DNA from: Leifsonia sp. TF02-11
Lineage (GTDB): Bacteria; Actinomycetota; Actinomycetes; Actinomycetales; Microbacteriaceae
Length of the DNA stretch: 64,000 nucleotides
NCBI RefSeq assembly: GCF_017565305.1
Contig: NZ_JAGEKP010000024.1
Location: forward strand, 124,001 to 188,000
Reading direction: 5' to 3'
The stretch's first letter is position 1. The number at the start of each line of letters is the position of its first letter. Below the pieces are notes generated by a model that was not told the origin of the DNA, searched no databases, and worked only from the letters and a program-made list of their open reading frames with translations. The position numbers and the translations under genes are program-made. Below are positions 34,588 to 43,682 of this stretch, one piece after another.

Positions 34588-34884
34588 ATGTGCCGGAACA
34601 TCCGCTGCCTCCACAACTTCGAACCGCCGACGACCGACGACGAGGTGCGTGAAGCCGCCCTGCAGTTCGTCCGCAAGGTCAGCGGCTCGACCCGTCCCTC
34701 CCGGGCGAACGCCGCGGCCTTCGACCAGGCGATCGACGAGATCGCCCAGGCCACCCGCCGGATGCTCGACCAGCTGGTCACGAACGCTCCCCCGAAGAGC
34801 CGCGAGCTGGAGGCGATCAAGGGTCGCGAACGCCACGAGAAGCGGATGGAGCGGGAGGTGCGCATCCGCACGATGGCGGTGTGA
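34588..34884 (+). CDS. DUF2277 family protein
   Basis: 98 residues beginning MCRNIRCLHNFEPPTT, the highly conserved start of DUF2277 proteins, followed by a mostly helical, charged region (DEVREAALQFVRKVSG, QAIDEIAQATRRMLDQL). Function unknown, widely found in actinobacteria and other soil bacteria. Convergent with the fructokinase-like gene, 7 bases from its stop. Confidence 0.9.
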   Translation: MCRNIRCLHNFEPPTTDDEVREAALQFVRKVSGSTRPSRANAAAFDQAIDEIAQATRRMLDQLVTNAPPKSRELEAIKGRERHEKRMEREVRIRTMAV

Positions 34885-34891
34885 CCCGCCG

Positions 34892-35809
34892 TCACCCTCC
34901 GGCGGCCGCCAGCTCCTCGCGTGTCGGCGGGTTCGCGCCGCGGCGCCCGACCGTGACCGCCGACGCCACGGCGGCGCGCGAAAGGACACGTTCGAGTGCG
35001 TCGACTCCGATCTCGCGGAGGGCGTTCCGTCGCTGCGCTCCGATCAGCCCCTCCGACGCCAGCCCGTCGAGCAGCGCTGCCGTGAACGTGTCGCCGGCGG
35101 CCACCGTGTCGACCACCTCGACCCGGTGGGCTGCGCACGCGACGCGCGCACTGTGCGAGAAGCCCAGCGCACCTCGCGCACCCCTGGTCACCACGACGAG
35201 CGCCGCACCGGCCTCCAGCCAGCGTGATGCCGCAGCTCGTGGCGAGCTCCCCGGTGCGAGCCAGGCGAGGTCGTCGTCGCTGAGCTTGATCACGTCGGCG
35301 AGCGCGAGCAGGCGCTCGATGCGGACGCGGTCGCCCGGGCCGACGAGCGACGGGCGGATGTTCGGGTCGATGCTCACGGTGGAGGTCGACTGCACATTTC
35401 GCAGGTAGCGCTCGACGGCATCGGCTCCCGGTTCGAGCACGGCGGCGATGGAGCCGGTGTGGACGAGCGGGGAAGGAGCGACGCCGGACAGGTCGACGTC
35501 CCAGGCGATGTCGAACGCGTAGTCGGCCGACCCGTCGGGCGCGAGGACGGTCTCCGCCGTCGCCGTGCGTGCCGTGTCCGTCGACTCGACGGTGACGCCG
35601 GAGGCGGCCAGCCAGGCCGTGAGCCCTTCCCCCCGCCGATCGCGGCCGATGGCGGTGGCGAGCCTCACCCGGTGGCCCAGCCGGCCGAGCGCCAGGGCCG
35701 TGTTGGCCGGACTGCCGCCGAACGCCTCGTGCGCTCCACCCGGCCCGGTGAACACGTCGACGAGCGCCTCGCCGATCACCAGGACGTCGGTCGCGTGCGC
35801 CGCGCTCAT
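34892..35809 (-). CDS. PfkB-family sugar kinase, probable fructokinase
   Basis: 305 residues. PfkB signature 1 region FGGSPANTALALGRLGHRV near residue 30 and signature 2 DTVAAGDTFTAALLDGL (about 238-255) with the catalytic Asp are intact; RGARGALGFSHS provides ATP contacts. ATGA overlap with the GH32 gene indicates that fructose released by that enzyme is phosphorylated here. Last gene of the importer-GH32-kinase operon. Confidence 0.9.
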   Translation of the reverse strand: MSAAHATDVLVIGEALVDVFTGPGGAHEAFGGSPANTALALGRLGHRVRLATAIGRDRRGEGLTAWLAASGVTVESTDTARTATAETVLAPDGSADYAFDIAWDVDLSGVAPSPLVHTGSIAAVLEPGADAVERYLRNVQSTSTVSIDPNIRPSLVGPGDRVRIERLLALADVIKLSDDDLAWLAPGSSPRAAASRWLEAGAALVVVTRGARGALGFSHSARVACAAHRVEVVDTVAAGDTFTAALLDGLASEGLIGAQRRNALREIGVDALERVLSRAAVASAVTVGRRGANPPTREELAAAGG

Positions 35810-36798
35810 CGACCGGCGGCGACGGCGGAGCCGCAGGACTCCGCGCGTGCCGGAGGGCCGAGCACGACCTCGCCGTCGCGGACGGAGATCGAACGCGGGT
35901 CGGCGATGGCGCCGACGAACGACCCGTCTGGCGCGGTGTTCTCGAACGCCAGGAACAGGGGCAGCTCCGTCACGCGGTCGCGGATGACGCGACCGACGTA
36001 CAGGTCGTCGCCGGTCAGTAGCTGCGCCCGTCGTGGATCCCACCGGCCGTCGGCATCGGCGATGACCGTCCAGATGCCGCCCGTGGTGCCCGTGCGTCGC
36101 CTTTCCTCGGCGAGGTCCGGGGCGAGGCAGGAGAAGAAGAGCACGCTCTCGCCGTCGATCTCGGCCGTGTTGAGCACCTCGAGCTGGCCGAAGCCGCCTC
36201 CCGGCTCGCTGAGCGGCGGCTGCAGCTCCCAGGTCTCCAGGTCGTCGGAGAGGGCGGTCGCGATGACGCCGCGATCGTCGGGCCGGCCGTGGTTGGAACG
36301 CGCGGTGACCAGCATCCGCCAGGCGCCCGCGCGCTCGTCGCGGTACACCCACGGGTCGCGGAAGGCCTCGTCGTGCCAGTATCCGTCGGCAAGGCGTTCG
36401 TACCACCGCGAGTCGGCGGCGAGGACGGGGTTCCGCTCGCTCTTCGTCCAGTCGTAGAGGTCGGGCGAGGTCGCCACTCCGACGCTCTGCACGTTGCTGC
36501 CCTCGCTGAGCGCCGTGCCCGTGTAGAACATGCGCCAGAGGCCGTCGTCGCCGCGCACGACGCTGCCCGTCCAGGTGGCGAGCTCGTCGAAGGCGGGGGC
36601 GTCGCCGCGCACCAGAGCGTCGACCACCCGGGTCCAGTTCACCAGGTCGTCGGAGACGGCGTGTCCGATGGAGGCGCGGTAGTGTCTGGCGTCCGGATCC
36701 TTCAGCGCTTTCGACGCGTACAGGAAGAACAGGTGGTACCTGTCCCCGTCGTCGGCGAGCCAGAAATCCCACACCCAGCTGTCGGGGAGGACGAACAT
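35806..36798 (-). CDS. GH32/GH68-clan beta-fructosidase, cytoplasmic
   Basis: 330 residues, lacking a signal peptide and the C-terminal beta-sandwich of long GH32 enzymes. The five-bladed propeller shows WDFWLADDGDRYHLFFLYAS with the nucleophile Asp near residue 11, FRDPWVY (RDP motif, transition-state Asp) and FGQLEVLN with the acid/base Glu. It should hydrolyse imported sucrose or short fructo-oligosaccharides. ATGA overlap with the kinase and 4 bp from the permease gene. Confidence 0.88.
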   Translation of the reverse strand: MFVLPDSWVWDFWLADDGDRYHLFFLYASKALKDPDARHYRASIGHAVSDDLVNWTRVVDALVRGDAPAFDELATWTGSVVRGDDGLWRMFYTGTALSEGSNVQSVGVATSPDLYDWTKSERNPVLAADSRWYERLADGYWHDEAFRDPWVYRDERAGAWRMLVTARSNHGRPDDRGVIATALSDDLETWELQPPLSEPGGGFGQLEVLNTAEIDGESVLFFSCLAPDLAEERRRTGTTGGIWTVIADADGRWDPRRAQLLTGDDLYVGRVIRDRVTELPLFLAFENTAPDGSFVGAIADPRSISVRDGEVVLGPPARAESCGSAVAAGR

Positions 36799-36802
36799 AC
36801 GG

Positions 36803-37729
36803 TCAGCCTTTCAGCCCTTGCGAGGCGATGGAGTTGACGAACGAGCGCTGGAACGCCACGAACAGCGCCAGCACCGGAACGGTGATGATGCTCGCGTAGG
36901 CCATGATCTGACCCCACGAGGTGTTGAGCTGCTTGAAGTAGTCGATGCCGACCATCGCCGGGCGCACCGCCTCGCTCTGGGTGACCATGAGCGGCCACAG
37001 GTACTGGTTCCAGGCGGGCAGGAAGGTCAGGATCGCGACGGTCGCCACCGCGGGGCCGGCCAGCGGCATGATGATGCTCCGGTAGATGCGGAACCAGCCG
37101 GCGCCGTCGACGCGCGCCGCCTCGTCCAGCTCCTTCGGGATGGAGTCGAAGTACTGGTAGAAGAGGAAGATCGAGAACGCGTTGGCGATGAACGGCACGA
37201 TCTGCACCGTGTAGGTGTCGAGCCAGCCCTGGACGAGTTGGGTGCCGTCGAAGTACGGCAGCTGGTTGACCTCCCACAGCAGCGGAAGAGCCATGACCTC
37301 GAACGGCACGATCAAGGTCGCCAGAATCACGCCGAGGGCGATCCGGCCGCCCGGGATCCGCATCCGGGAGAGCGCGAACGCCGCCAGAGAGTTCACGATC
37401 AGTCCGAGGCCGACGGTCAGCACCGAGATCAGGATGGAGTTGAACAGGAACTGCGCGAACGGCACCCGGTCGAACACGCCCAGGTAGTTGTCGACGCTGA
37501 GGTGGCCGACCGGCAGGAACGCCTGGATGCCGTCGAGGTCGTGGAAGATCTGCGCGTCCGGCTTGAAGCTCGAGACGATCATGAAGACCAGCGGCAGGCC
37601 GAACACGAGCGCCAGCACGATCTTGACCGCGAGCGTCAGCGCAGGGCGCCAGACCGAACGTCGCCTCCGGTCCGGCTCGATGGCGTGCGGGGTGTCGATG
37701 TCCGCGACGTCGCGGATGGTGTCGCTCAT
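36803..37729 (-). CDS. Sugar ABC transporter permease, MalG-type (fructan/sucrose locus)
   Basis: 308 residues, six predicted helices, EAA loop KELDEAARVDGAGWFRIYRSIIMPLAGP at about residues 195-222. ATGA overlap with the MalF-type gene. Works with the 37726 permease and 38766 lipoprotein; no ATPase in the operon. Confidence 0.92.
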   Translation of the reverse strand: MSDTIRDVADIDTPHAIEPDRRRRSVWRPALTLAVKIVLALVFGLPLVFMIVSSFKPDAQIFHDLDGIQAFLPVGHLSVDNYLGVFDRVPFAQFLFNSILISVLTVGLGLIVNSLAAFALSRMRIPGGRIALGVILATLIVPFEVMALPLLWEVNQLPYFDGTQLVQGWLDTYTVQIVPFIANAFSIFLFYQYFDSIPKELDEAARVDGAGWFRIYRSIIMPLAGPAVATVAILTFLPAWNQYLWPLMVTQSEAVRPAMVGIDYFKQLNTSWGQIMAYASIITVPVLALFVAFQRSFVNSIASQGLKG

Positions 37730-38679
37730 CGCCGGGCCTCCTTGTCGCGGGTGAGGAATCGCTGGATGAGGGTGACCGCGAGCACGAGCACGAAGAACAC
37801 CAGGGAGATGGCCGACGCGTAGCCGGTCTGCTGCTGCTGGAATCCGCTGCGCACCGCCTGGAAGACCAGCGTGGTCGTGGAGTTGAGCGGGCCGCCCTGG
37901 GTCATGATCTGCACCTGGGTGAAGAGACCGAACGCGGCGATCGTGATCGTGATGAGGATGAAGGTGCGCGTGGCCCGCAGACCGGGCCACGTCACATGGG
38001 CGAACTGCTGCCACCGGGTGGCGCCGTCGAGCGACGCCGCTTCGTAGAGCTCGGCCGGCACCGTCTGCAGGCCGGCGAGCCAGATGATCATGTGGAAGCC
38101 CATCGCCTGCCAGGCCGACATGAGGATGATCGCCAGGAGCGCCCAGTGCGGATCGCCGAGCCAGTCCGGCCCCTGGATGCCGATCTTCGCCAGCAGCACG
38201 TTGATCAGGCCGTCCTTCTGGTACATGAACAGCCAGAGCATCGACACGACGACGATGGAGGTGACGACGGGGAGGAAGAACACGGTGCGGAAGAACGTCG
38301 TCCCGCGGGTCCTCGTGTTGACCAGGAGCGCCAGGACGAGCGCGAGGCCGGACTGCAGCGGCACGATCACGACGGTGAAGATGATCGTGTTGCGCAGCGA
38401 CGCCCAGAAGGTGTCGTCGGTGAAGAGGGCGACGAAGTTGTCCATGCCCACGAACTGCGCGGGCTCGGGCGACACCAGGCGGGCGTTGGTGAACGCGAGC
38501 CCGAAGGTCAGGCCGATCGGGACCAGCAGGAACGTGACGATCAGGACGGCAGCGGGCAGGAGCATGACCCAGCCGACGGCGGCCTCCTTGCGGCCTCCGA
38601 CGACGCGTGTCCTCGTCCGCCTGCGCGGGGCGGGTGCGACGGCGCTGCGTTGCGGCGCCGGCTTGGCGATGGTGCTCAT
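37726..38679 (-). CDS. Sugar ABC transporter permease, MalF-type (fructan/sucrose locus)
   Basis: 317 residues starting at ATG 38679 with AAGGA upstream. Basic N-terminus with Arg-rich RRRTRTR, six helices, and EAA loop AELYEAASLDGATRWQQFAHVTWPGL. Forms the transmembrane heterodimer with the product of 36803. Confidence 0.92.
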   Translation of the reverse strand: MSTIAKPAPQRSAVAPAPRRRTRTRVVGGRKEAAVGWVMLLPAAVLIVTFLLVPIGLTFGLAFTNARLVSPEPAQFVGMDNFVALFTDDTFWASLRNTIIFTVVIVPLQSGLALVLALLVNTRTRGTTFFRTVFFLPVVTSIVVVSMLWLFMYQKDGLINVLLAKIGIQGPDWLGDPHWALLAIILMSAWQAMGFHMIIWLAGLQTVPAELYEAASLDGATRWQQFAHVTWPGLRATRTFILITITIAAFGLFTQVQIMTQGGPLNSTTTLVFQAVRSGFQQQQTGYASAISLVFFVLVLAVTLIQRFLTRDKEARR

Positions 38680-38765
38680 GAGTGACGTCCTTGTCTGTCG
38701 ACTGGTCCGGTCCGGGCGGGGAGAGGCGCCGCCCGGACCGGGCCAGCGGTTGCTGAAGGCGGCGG

Positions 38766-40058
38766 CTACTTGAAGTAGTTGTTCGACTTCTGGTTGGCGT
38801 CGATGTCCTTGACCGCCTGGTCGAGGGTCGACTTCGGGTCCGCGCCGTTGATGATGTCCTGCGCGGCCTTCGTGAAGGTGGTGGCGATGAACGGATAACC
38901 GGGGGTCACCGGGCGCACCTCGGCGAACTTCTTCGAGAACTCGCGGAAGATCGCGTTCTCGCCGCCCGCCTGGTAGCCGGGGACCATCGCGGCGGCGGCG
39001 TCCGTCGCCGGGATCGTTCCCGTCGCCGTGGCGACCGCTGCGACGTACTTGTCGGCCGCGGCGAACTTCATGTACGCCAGGGCGCCGGCGGAGTCGGAGC
39101 AGGTCTTGGAGACGCCCCACTGCCAGGAGGCGCCGCCGATCTTCGGGCCGTTGCCCAGATCCACCGACGGGAGGAAGACCGCGTCGTCCTTGAACTGCGC
39201 GCGGACCTGCTCGGCGGCCCAGCCGCCGTCGTAGAGGATGCCGGTCTTGCCGTTCACGAAGTCCGCGACGGGGTCGGTGCCGGACTTGGCGGAGATGTCG
39301 CCGCTCACGACGAGACCGCGGAACCACTTCGCCCAGTCGACCGCCTTCGCTCCGTTGAGGACGCCGTCGGCGGTCTTGTAGCCGTTCCGGTCGATCAGGT
39401 CGCCACCCGCGCTCTGCAGGAACGGCGAGTAGGCGTACGGCCACCATTCGCCGGTCAGCCCGGTGGAGAAGTCGGCGGGGTACTGGAATGTGCCGGACGC
39501 CTTCAGCTTGTCGAGGGCCTGCTGGAACTCCGCCTCCGTCCACGGCTGGTCGACCGTCGGGATGCGGATGCCGGCGGCCTCCAGCGTGGATTTGCGCGAC
39601 ATCATCGCGAGCGCGACATCGTAGAAGCCGTACGAGTAGGTCTTGCCGTCGTACGTCCCGACCGTCGACGGGAGGAACTTCGACAGGGTCGAGTCCATCC
39701 CGGTGAGCGGCGCCAGATAGCCGGCCCAGGCCCAGTTCGGCACGTTGGGGCCGTCGATGTCGAGGATGCAGGGCAGCTTCTTGGAGGCGGCAGCCGCGGT
39801 GACCGACTGGTTGTACGAGTCCTGCGGGAAGGCCTGGACCTTCACCGTGTACTTCGACTGCGACTTGTTGAAGTCGGAGACGATGGCTTCGATGGCCGAC
39901 AGCTCCGCCGAGTTGCCGGCGTTGTGCGTCCACATGACGAGCTGGCCGCCGGACGTGCCCGTGCCGCCGCCGCCCTTGGCACAGCCGGTGAGAGTGAGCG
40001 CCGCGGTGGCCGCGACGACGGCCGTGGCGATGAGCGCCCGGCTGATGGTCTTCCTCAC
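38766..40058 (-). CDS. Sugar ABC transporter substrate-binding lipoprotein (fructan/sucrose locus)
   Basis: 430 residues; GTG at 40058 with GGAGG 9 bases upstream. Lipobox LTGC at about residue 26. Family 1 binding-protein features include LVMWTHNAGNSAELSAIEAIVSDFNKS, the GKTGILYDGGWAA block and IGGASWQWGVSKTC. First gene of the operon; two palindromic operators lie 53-91 bases upstream. GH32 and fructokinase in the same operon suggest sucrose, inulin-type or levan oligosaccharides as ligand. Confidence 0.92.
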   Translation of the reverse strand: MRKTISRALIATAVVAATAALTLTGCAKGGGGTGTSGGQLVMWTHNAGNSAELSAIEAIVSDFNKSQSKYTVKVQAFPQDSYNQSVTAAAASKKLPCILDIDGPNVPNWAWAGYLAPLTGMDSTLSKFLPSTVGTYDGKTYSYGFYDVALAMMSRKSTLEAAGIRIPTVDQPWTEAEFQQALDKLKASGTFQYPADFSTGLTGEWWPYAYSPFLQSAGGDLIDRNGYKTADGVLNGAKAVDWAKWFRGLVVSGDISAKSGTDPVADFVNGKTGILYDGGWAAEQVRAQFKDDAVFLPSVDLGNGPKIGGASWQWGVSKTCSDSAGALAYMKFAAADKYVAAVATATGTIPATDAAAAMVPGYQAGGENAIFREFSKKFAEVRPVTPGYPFIATTFTKAAQDIINGADPKSTLDQAVKDIDANQKSNNYFK

Positions 40059-40110
40059 GATGGTGATCCTCCGTTGGATGTGTGATCGTCGTCCCGCGTG
40101 GTGCGGGCGA

Positions 40111-40149
40111 TGCTGAACGCGTTTAGCTTGCTGCTAAACGCGTTTAGCA
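40111..40149. promoter_or_regulatory. Tandem LacI operators in the divergent fructan-locus promoter
   Basis: TGCTAAACGCGTTTAGCA at 40132-40149 is a perfect 18-bp palindrome, and TGCTGAACGCGTTTAGCT at 40111-40128 matches it in 16 of 18 positions. The sites are 21 bp apart, two helical turns, so dimers would sit on the same face. A possible minus-strand promoter, TTGCGC-N17-TATTTT, lies immediately to the right. Confidence 0.83.
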
Positions 40150-40237
40150 AGGTAGAAAATAGCAATAGGATGAGGCCTGCGCAAGCGCGGCGGGAAAATC
40201 TCCTGCTTGAATGGTCCGCAGAGCGAAGGAGGTCGGC

Positions 40238-41260
40238 ATGCCGGAGAGGGTGACGATCGCCGACGTCGCCAGGCGAGCCGGCCTGTCCAAGGCGGCCGTC
40301 AGCCTGATCCTGAACGACCGCCCGGGTACGCGCCTCTCCCCCGAGACGGCCGAGCGCGTGCGGCGGATCGCCGAGGAGCTCAACTACCGGCCGAACCCCG
40401 CGGCACGCACACTCCGGTTCGGCAAATCGCCGATCATCGGGTTCGTGTCCGACGACGTCACGCTCACCCGCTACGCCTCTGCGATGATCCGGGGCCTCCT
40501 CGATGTCGCAGAGGACCACGAGCACACGGTGCTGATCGCGGAGACCGGCCACCACCCCGAGCGGCTCGGCGACGCCCTCGACGCGATGGTCGACCGCCGG
40601 GCAGCCGGCCTCGTCTTCGGGTCGATGGCCGCCCGCCGAGTCGGCCTGCCCCCGCTGCCCGACGACATCCCGGTCGTGATGCTGAACGCGACGACGGCGA
40701 CCGAGTACCCCGTCGTGCTGCCCGACGAACGGGCCGCCGGGGCCGCGATGACGCAACTGCTCCTCGACGCCGGCCATCGCCGGATCGCGCTGCTCGGCCG
40801 GATCGCGCCGGAGATCCTCCCCCCGGAGGAGTCGGTGACGATCCTCGACCGCTTCGCCGGGATCGACGGCGTGCTCGCCGACAACTCCATCGAGCTCGTG
40901 GCCGACCTGCACGAGCGCCACTGGGAGCCGGAGGCCGGCTACCGGATGGCCCGCGAACTGCTCGAGAGCGGCGCCGACGTCACCGGGCTCATCTGCCTCA
41001 ACGACAATGTGGCCTTCGGCGTCTACCAGGCGTTCCAGGAGGCCGGCGTGCGCATCCCCGACGACGTCTCGATCGTCTCCTTCGACGACGACGTGCTCGC
41101 CTCCATCCTGCGCCCGTCGCTCTCGACCGCGCGGATCCCCTACGAGCAGATGGGCCGCAAGGCGATGGAGCTGGCGCTCGCGGGCGACAGGACGCCCGCG
41201 CGGCACCTCATCCCGATGCCGGTGGTGGAACGGGACTCGGTCGCGGTCGTGAACGGATGA
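40238..41260 (+). CDS. LacI-family repressor of the fructan/sucrose locus
   Basis: 340 residues. ATG 40238 is chosen over ATG 40211 because GAAGGAGG lies 5 bases before it. The HTH is VTIADVARRAGLSKAAVSLILNDRPGTRLS (note SKAAVSLILN in place of the usual STVSRALN), then hinge PNPAARTLRFGKS and a type I periplasmic-binding-like domain ending AGDRTPARHLIPMPVVERDS. Divergent from the importer operon, with two palindromic operators in between; it overlaps the AraC gene by 4 bp. Confidence 0.93.
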   Translation: MPERVTIADVARRAGLSKAAVSLILNDRPGTRLSPETAERVRRIAEELNYRPNPAARTLRFGKSPIIGFVSDDVTLTRYASAMIRGLLDVAEDHEHTVLIAETGHHPERLGDALDAMVDRRAAGLVFGSMAARRVGLPPLPDDIPVVMLNATTATEYPVVLPDERAAGAAMTQLLLDAGHRRIALLGRIAPEILPPEESVTILDRFAGIDGVLADNSIELVADLHERHWEPEAGYRMARELLESGADVTGLICLNDNVAFGVYQAFQEAGVRIPDDVSIVSFDDDVLASILRPSLSTARIPYEQMGRKAMELALAGDRTPARHLIPMPVVERDSVAVVNG

Positions 41261-42210
41261 TCGTCTTCGACACCGAGGATCACCCGGTCCGTGAGCGCAC
41301 CGACGCGCTGCAGGCCGCGTTCTCGGGTGTGGGCGCCATCGAGGTCGCCCTCGGGACGGCGGACGGCGCTCGTCGGTGCCGCATGGATGTGTGGGAGTGC
41401 GAGAACGTCAGCTTCTTCGCCTCGGATGCGACCGGCCTGTCGCTCCGTCGCACGTCGGCCCACTTCGACAGCGCGGGCGAGAACCTCGTCTCATTGACCG
41501 TGCAGTGCCGTAACGAGCTGCGATACGACAAGGCCGGGCGCCAGGTGCTCGTCCGGCCGGGCGAGCTGGCGCTCAACGACGGCCTCACCGCCTACTCGGT
41601 CGAGTGGGAGGGCGTCGGCGGCGCCCTGGCGATCCGGATGTCGCACGATGTGCTCGGAATCCCGGCCGGTGTGATCGGCGCGGCGGCGCCCGCCCTTGCG
41701 GCCAGCCCGCTCTACGACCTCGTCCGGAACCAGATGGTCTTCCTCAGCAGGAATCGTGCCGGGCTCGAGGGCACAACGGCCGGCGAGCAGGTCGCGCAGT
41801 CGACGCTCGCCCTGGTGCGCGCGTTGGTCCTGTCCGCCGTCGATCGGCACTCGGAGGGTCCGTACTCCGGCGAAGCCGAGCTCGTCGAGACGATCCTCCG
41901 GTTCATCCGGGAGAACCTCGACAATCCCGGACTCACGCCCGCAGCGGTCGCGGCGGCGCACCATGTCTCGCTGCGGCAGCTCTACAAGCTGTTCCATCGC
42001 GGGTCGCTCTCGGTGGAGCAGACCATCATCGTCGAGCGCCTGCGCGCCGCACGGGACCTCCTGTTGCGCACCGGACCCGACGCCCTGTCGGTGACGACCA
42101 TCGCCTACCGGGTCGGCTTCCGGGATCCCAGCCACTTCGCCCGACGGTTCCGGGCCGAGTTCGGTGTCGGCCCGTCGGACTGGCGGTCCGCCCACTCCGC
42201 ACGGGACTGA
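41257..42210 (+). CDS. AraC-family regulator (translationally coupled to LacI)
   Basis: 317 residues, start ATG overlapping the lacI stop (ATGA). N-terminal sensor domain about 1-190 of the AraC_binding_2 kind (SLTVQCRNELRYDKAGRQVLVRPGELALN). C-terminal HTH pair: AAVAAAHHVSLRQLYKLFHRGSLSVEQTIIVERLRAARDLLL and TIAYRVGFRDPSHFARRFRAEFGVGPSDWR. Although coupled to the sugar repressor, it precedes an alpha/beta hydrolase in the same way as the AraC at 33260 precedes its paralogue, which points to the hydrolase as its target. Confidence 0.9.
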   Translation: MIVFDTEDHPVRERTDALQAAFSGVGAIEVALGTADGARRCRMDVWECENVSFFASDATGLSLRRTSAHFDSAGENLVSLTVQCRNELRYDKAGRQVLVRPGELALNDGLTAYSVEWEGVGGALAIRMSHDVLGIPAGVIGAAAPALAASPLYDLVRNQMVFLSRNRAGLEGTTAGEQVAQSTLALVRALVLSAVDRHSEGPYSGEAELVETILRFIRENLDNPGLTPAAVAAAHHVSLRQLYKLFHRGSLSVEQTIIVERLRAARDLLLRTGPDALSVTTIAYRVGFRDPSHFARRFRAEFGVGPSDWRSAHSARD

Positions 42211-42356
42211 CCGCCGGACAGCGGGCCAGCGCGATCGCGGCGTGCACGGTGAGTCGGGAGTCGTGCACGGTCGGACCGGTCCCGTGGGGCCGCGGCTGGC
42301 AGATTCGGACCATTGTGACGCGGCGGAACGCGTCCACCGACCGGAAGGAACCCGAC

Positions 42357-43205
42357 ATGACCGACACCCTCGCCGAGTGGGAGCGCGCCGAAGTCGCGCG
42401 GGCCAACGACACCGACCGCACCCCGGTCGTGTTCGTGCATGGGCTCTGGCTCCTCTCCAGCAGCTGGCAGTCCTGGCGCGACCTGTTCGAGGACCTCGGG
42501 TACGTCACCCTCGCCCCGGGCTGGCCCGACGACCCTGCGACCGTCCAGGAGGCTCGAGAGCACCCGGAGGCCTTCGCCCGCAAGATGGTGCAGCAGGTCA
42601 CGGATCACTACCTCGACGCCATCGCCGCGCTCGACCGCGCGCCCGTCGTCATCGGGCACTCCTTCGGCGGGCTCATCGCGCAGAAGATCGCCGGCGTCGG
42701 GGCGGCCTCCGTCACGGTCGCGATCGACAACGCACCGTTCAAGGGTGTGCTGCCCCTGCCCGCATCCTCCCTGAAGTCCGCCGCTCCCGTCCTGACCAAT
42801 CCGGCCAACGCGGGCCGCGGGGTCACGCTGACCTGGGAGCAGTTCCAGTACGGGTGGGTCAACAACCTCAGCCAAGAAGAGGGCAGGCGCCTCTACGACA
42901 CGTACCACGTGCCGGCCGCGGGGGTGCCGCTCTTCCAGGCGGCCTTCGCCAACTTCAACCCGTTCGGCGGAGAGACGCAGGTCGACACCAAGAACCCGGA
43001 GCGGGGGCCGTTGCTCATCATCGGCGGCGAGAAGGACCACACGGTCCCGCTCGCGATCACCCACGCCAGCTACAAGCTCCAGTCGAAGAACCCGGGCGTC
43101 ACCGAGTTCGTCACGATCCCGGACCGCGGCCACTCGCTCACCATCGACTCGGGATGGCGGGAGGTCGCCGACACGGCGCTGACCTTCATCGACCGCTTCG
43201 TCTGA
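42357..43205 (+). CDS. Alpha/beta hydrolase (paralogue 2 of two)
   Basis: 282 residues from ATG 42357 with GGAAGGAA upstream. [12 protein letters not shown], nucleophile GHSFGG, Asp in GGEKDHTVP, His in DRGHSLTID. Very close in sequence to the product of 32360-33217 across the whole length. Likely an esterase or lactonase of unknown substrate, placed after an AraC regulator as in the first copy. Confidence 0.9.
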   Translation: MTDTLAEWERAEVARANDTDRTPVVFVHGLWLLSSSWQSWRDLFEDLGYVTLAPGWPDDPATVQEAREHPEAFARKMVQQVTDHYLDAIAALDRAPVVIGHSFGGLIAQKIAGVGAASVTVAIDNAPFKGVLPLPASSLKSAAPVLTNPANAGRGVTLTWEQFQYGWVNNLSQEEGRRLYDTYHVPAAGVPLFQAAFANFNPFGGETQVDTKNPERGPLLIIGGEKDHTVPLAITHASYKLQSKNPGVTEFVTIPDRGHSLTIDSGWREVADTALTFIDRFV

Positions 43206-43244
43206 TCGGCGCTACCTGGCGCGCCTGACCTGAACCCCGCGCGA

Positions 43245-43283
43245 GAGCCCCGGTGCGAGACCGACCGTCTCACGCCGGGGCTC
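43245..43283 (+). terminator. Long hairpin terminator after the hydrolase gene
   Basis: GAGCCCCGG pairs with CCGGGGCTC, and an inner GAGAC/GTCTC pair continues the helix around the loop CGACC. There is no clear T-run, so it may act as a weak or factor-assisted terminator. Confidence 0.6.
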
Positions 43284-43481
43284 ATCGCCGTCCGGCGACC
43301 CGCTCCGAGTGTCCGCATGGCGCTGCTCGTGCGCATTCCGTCTCCGCCCTGGTGGGCAGAGGACCCACTCGTTCGCTGTGGCGCGGACGATGGATTCGCC
43401 TGCGCAGGCCCATCCAATCGGGAGGGCGGGAGGTCCCACCGTCGTCTCGGCAGGTATTCACCCTGAGAATCACCCCGACGT

Positions 43482-43512
43482 CGCGTCATAACGGAGGGGT
43501 GACCACGTCTCT
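43482..43512 (+). promoter_or_regulatory. ECF-like promoter of the surface-protein gene
   Basis: GCGTCAT and CGTCTCT are separated by 16 bp. The same pair with the same spacing is found at 47294-47324, and the two 31-bp stretches agree in 22 positions. A CGTC -10 with about 16 bp spacing is typical of ECF sigma factors. Confidence 0.55.
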
Positions 43513-43682
43513 CAGGTGAACCACGCGAAAGTACCCCTCCGTTGCGACGGCCCCCGAAGCCGTCGCGGCTCCCTCACGCCCCGAATGCGTGCGGCTGTCG
43601 AGGAGGGGCGTTGTCCCGTTCTTCCGAGGCGTGTTCGTCGCGCCCCGGAAGGACCGCTTACCCGAAAGCAGTGAAACCCGAG

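Larger units (their letters stand above)
43206..43682 (+). other. Gene-free stretch of about 480 bp: terminator, ECF-like promoter, long leader
   Basis: No convincing gene is seen. The stretch holds the hydrolase terminator (43245-43283), then about 190 bp without recognisable signals, an ECF-type promoter candidate (43482-43512), an 11-bp inverted repeat (arms 43490-43500 and 43533-43543) and a 13-mer before the surface-protein start (43654-43666) that recurs before the 47414 gene. Confidence 0.6.
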
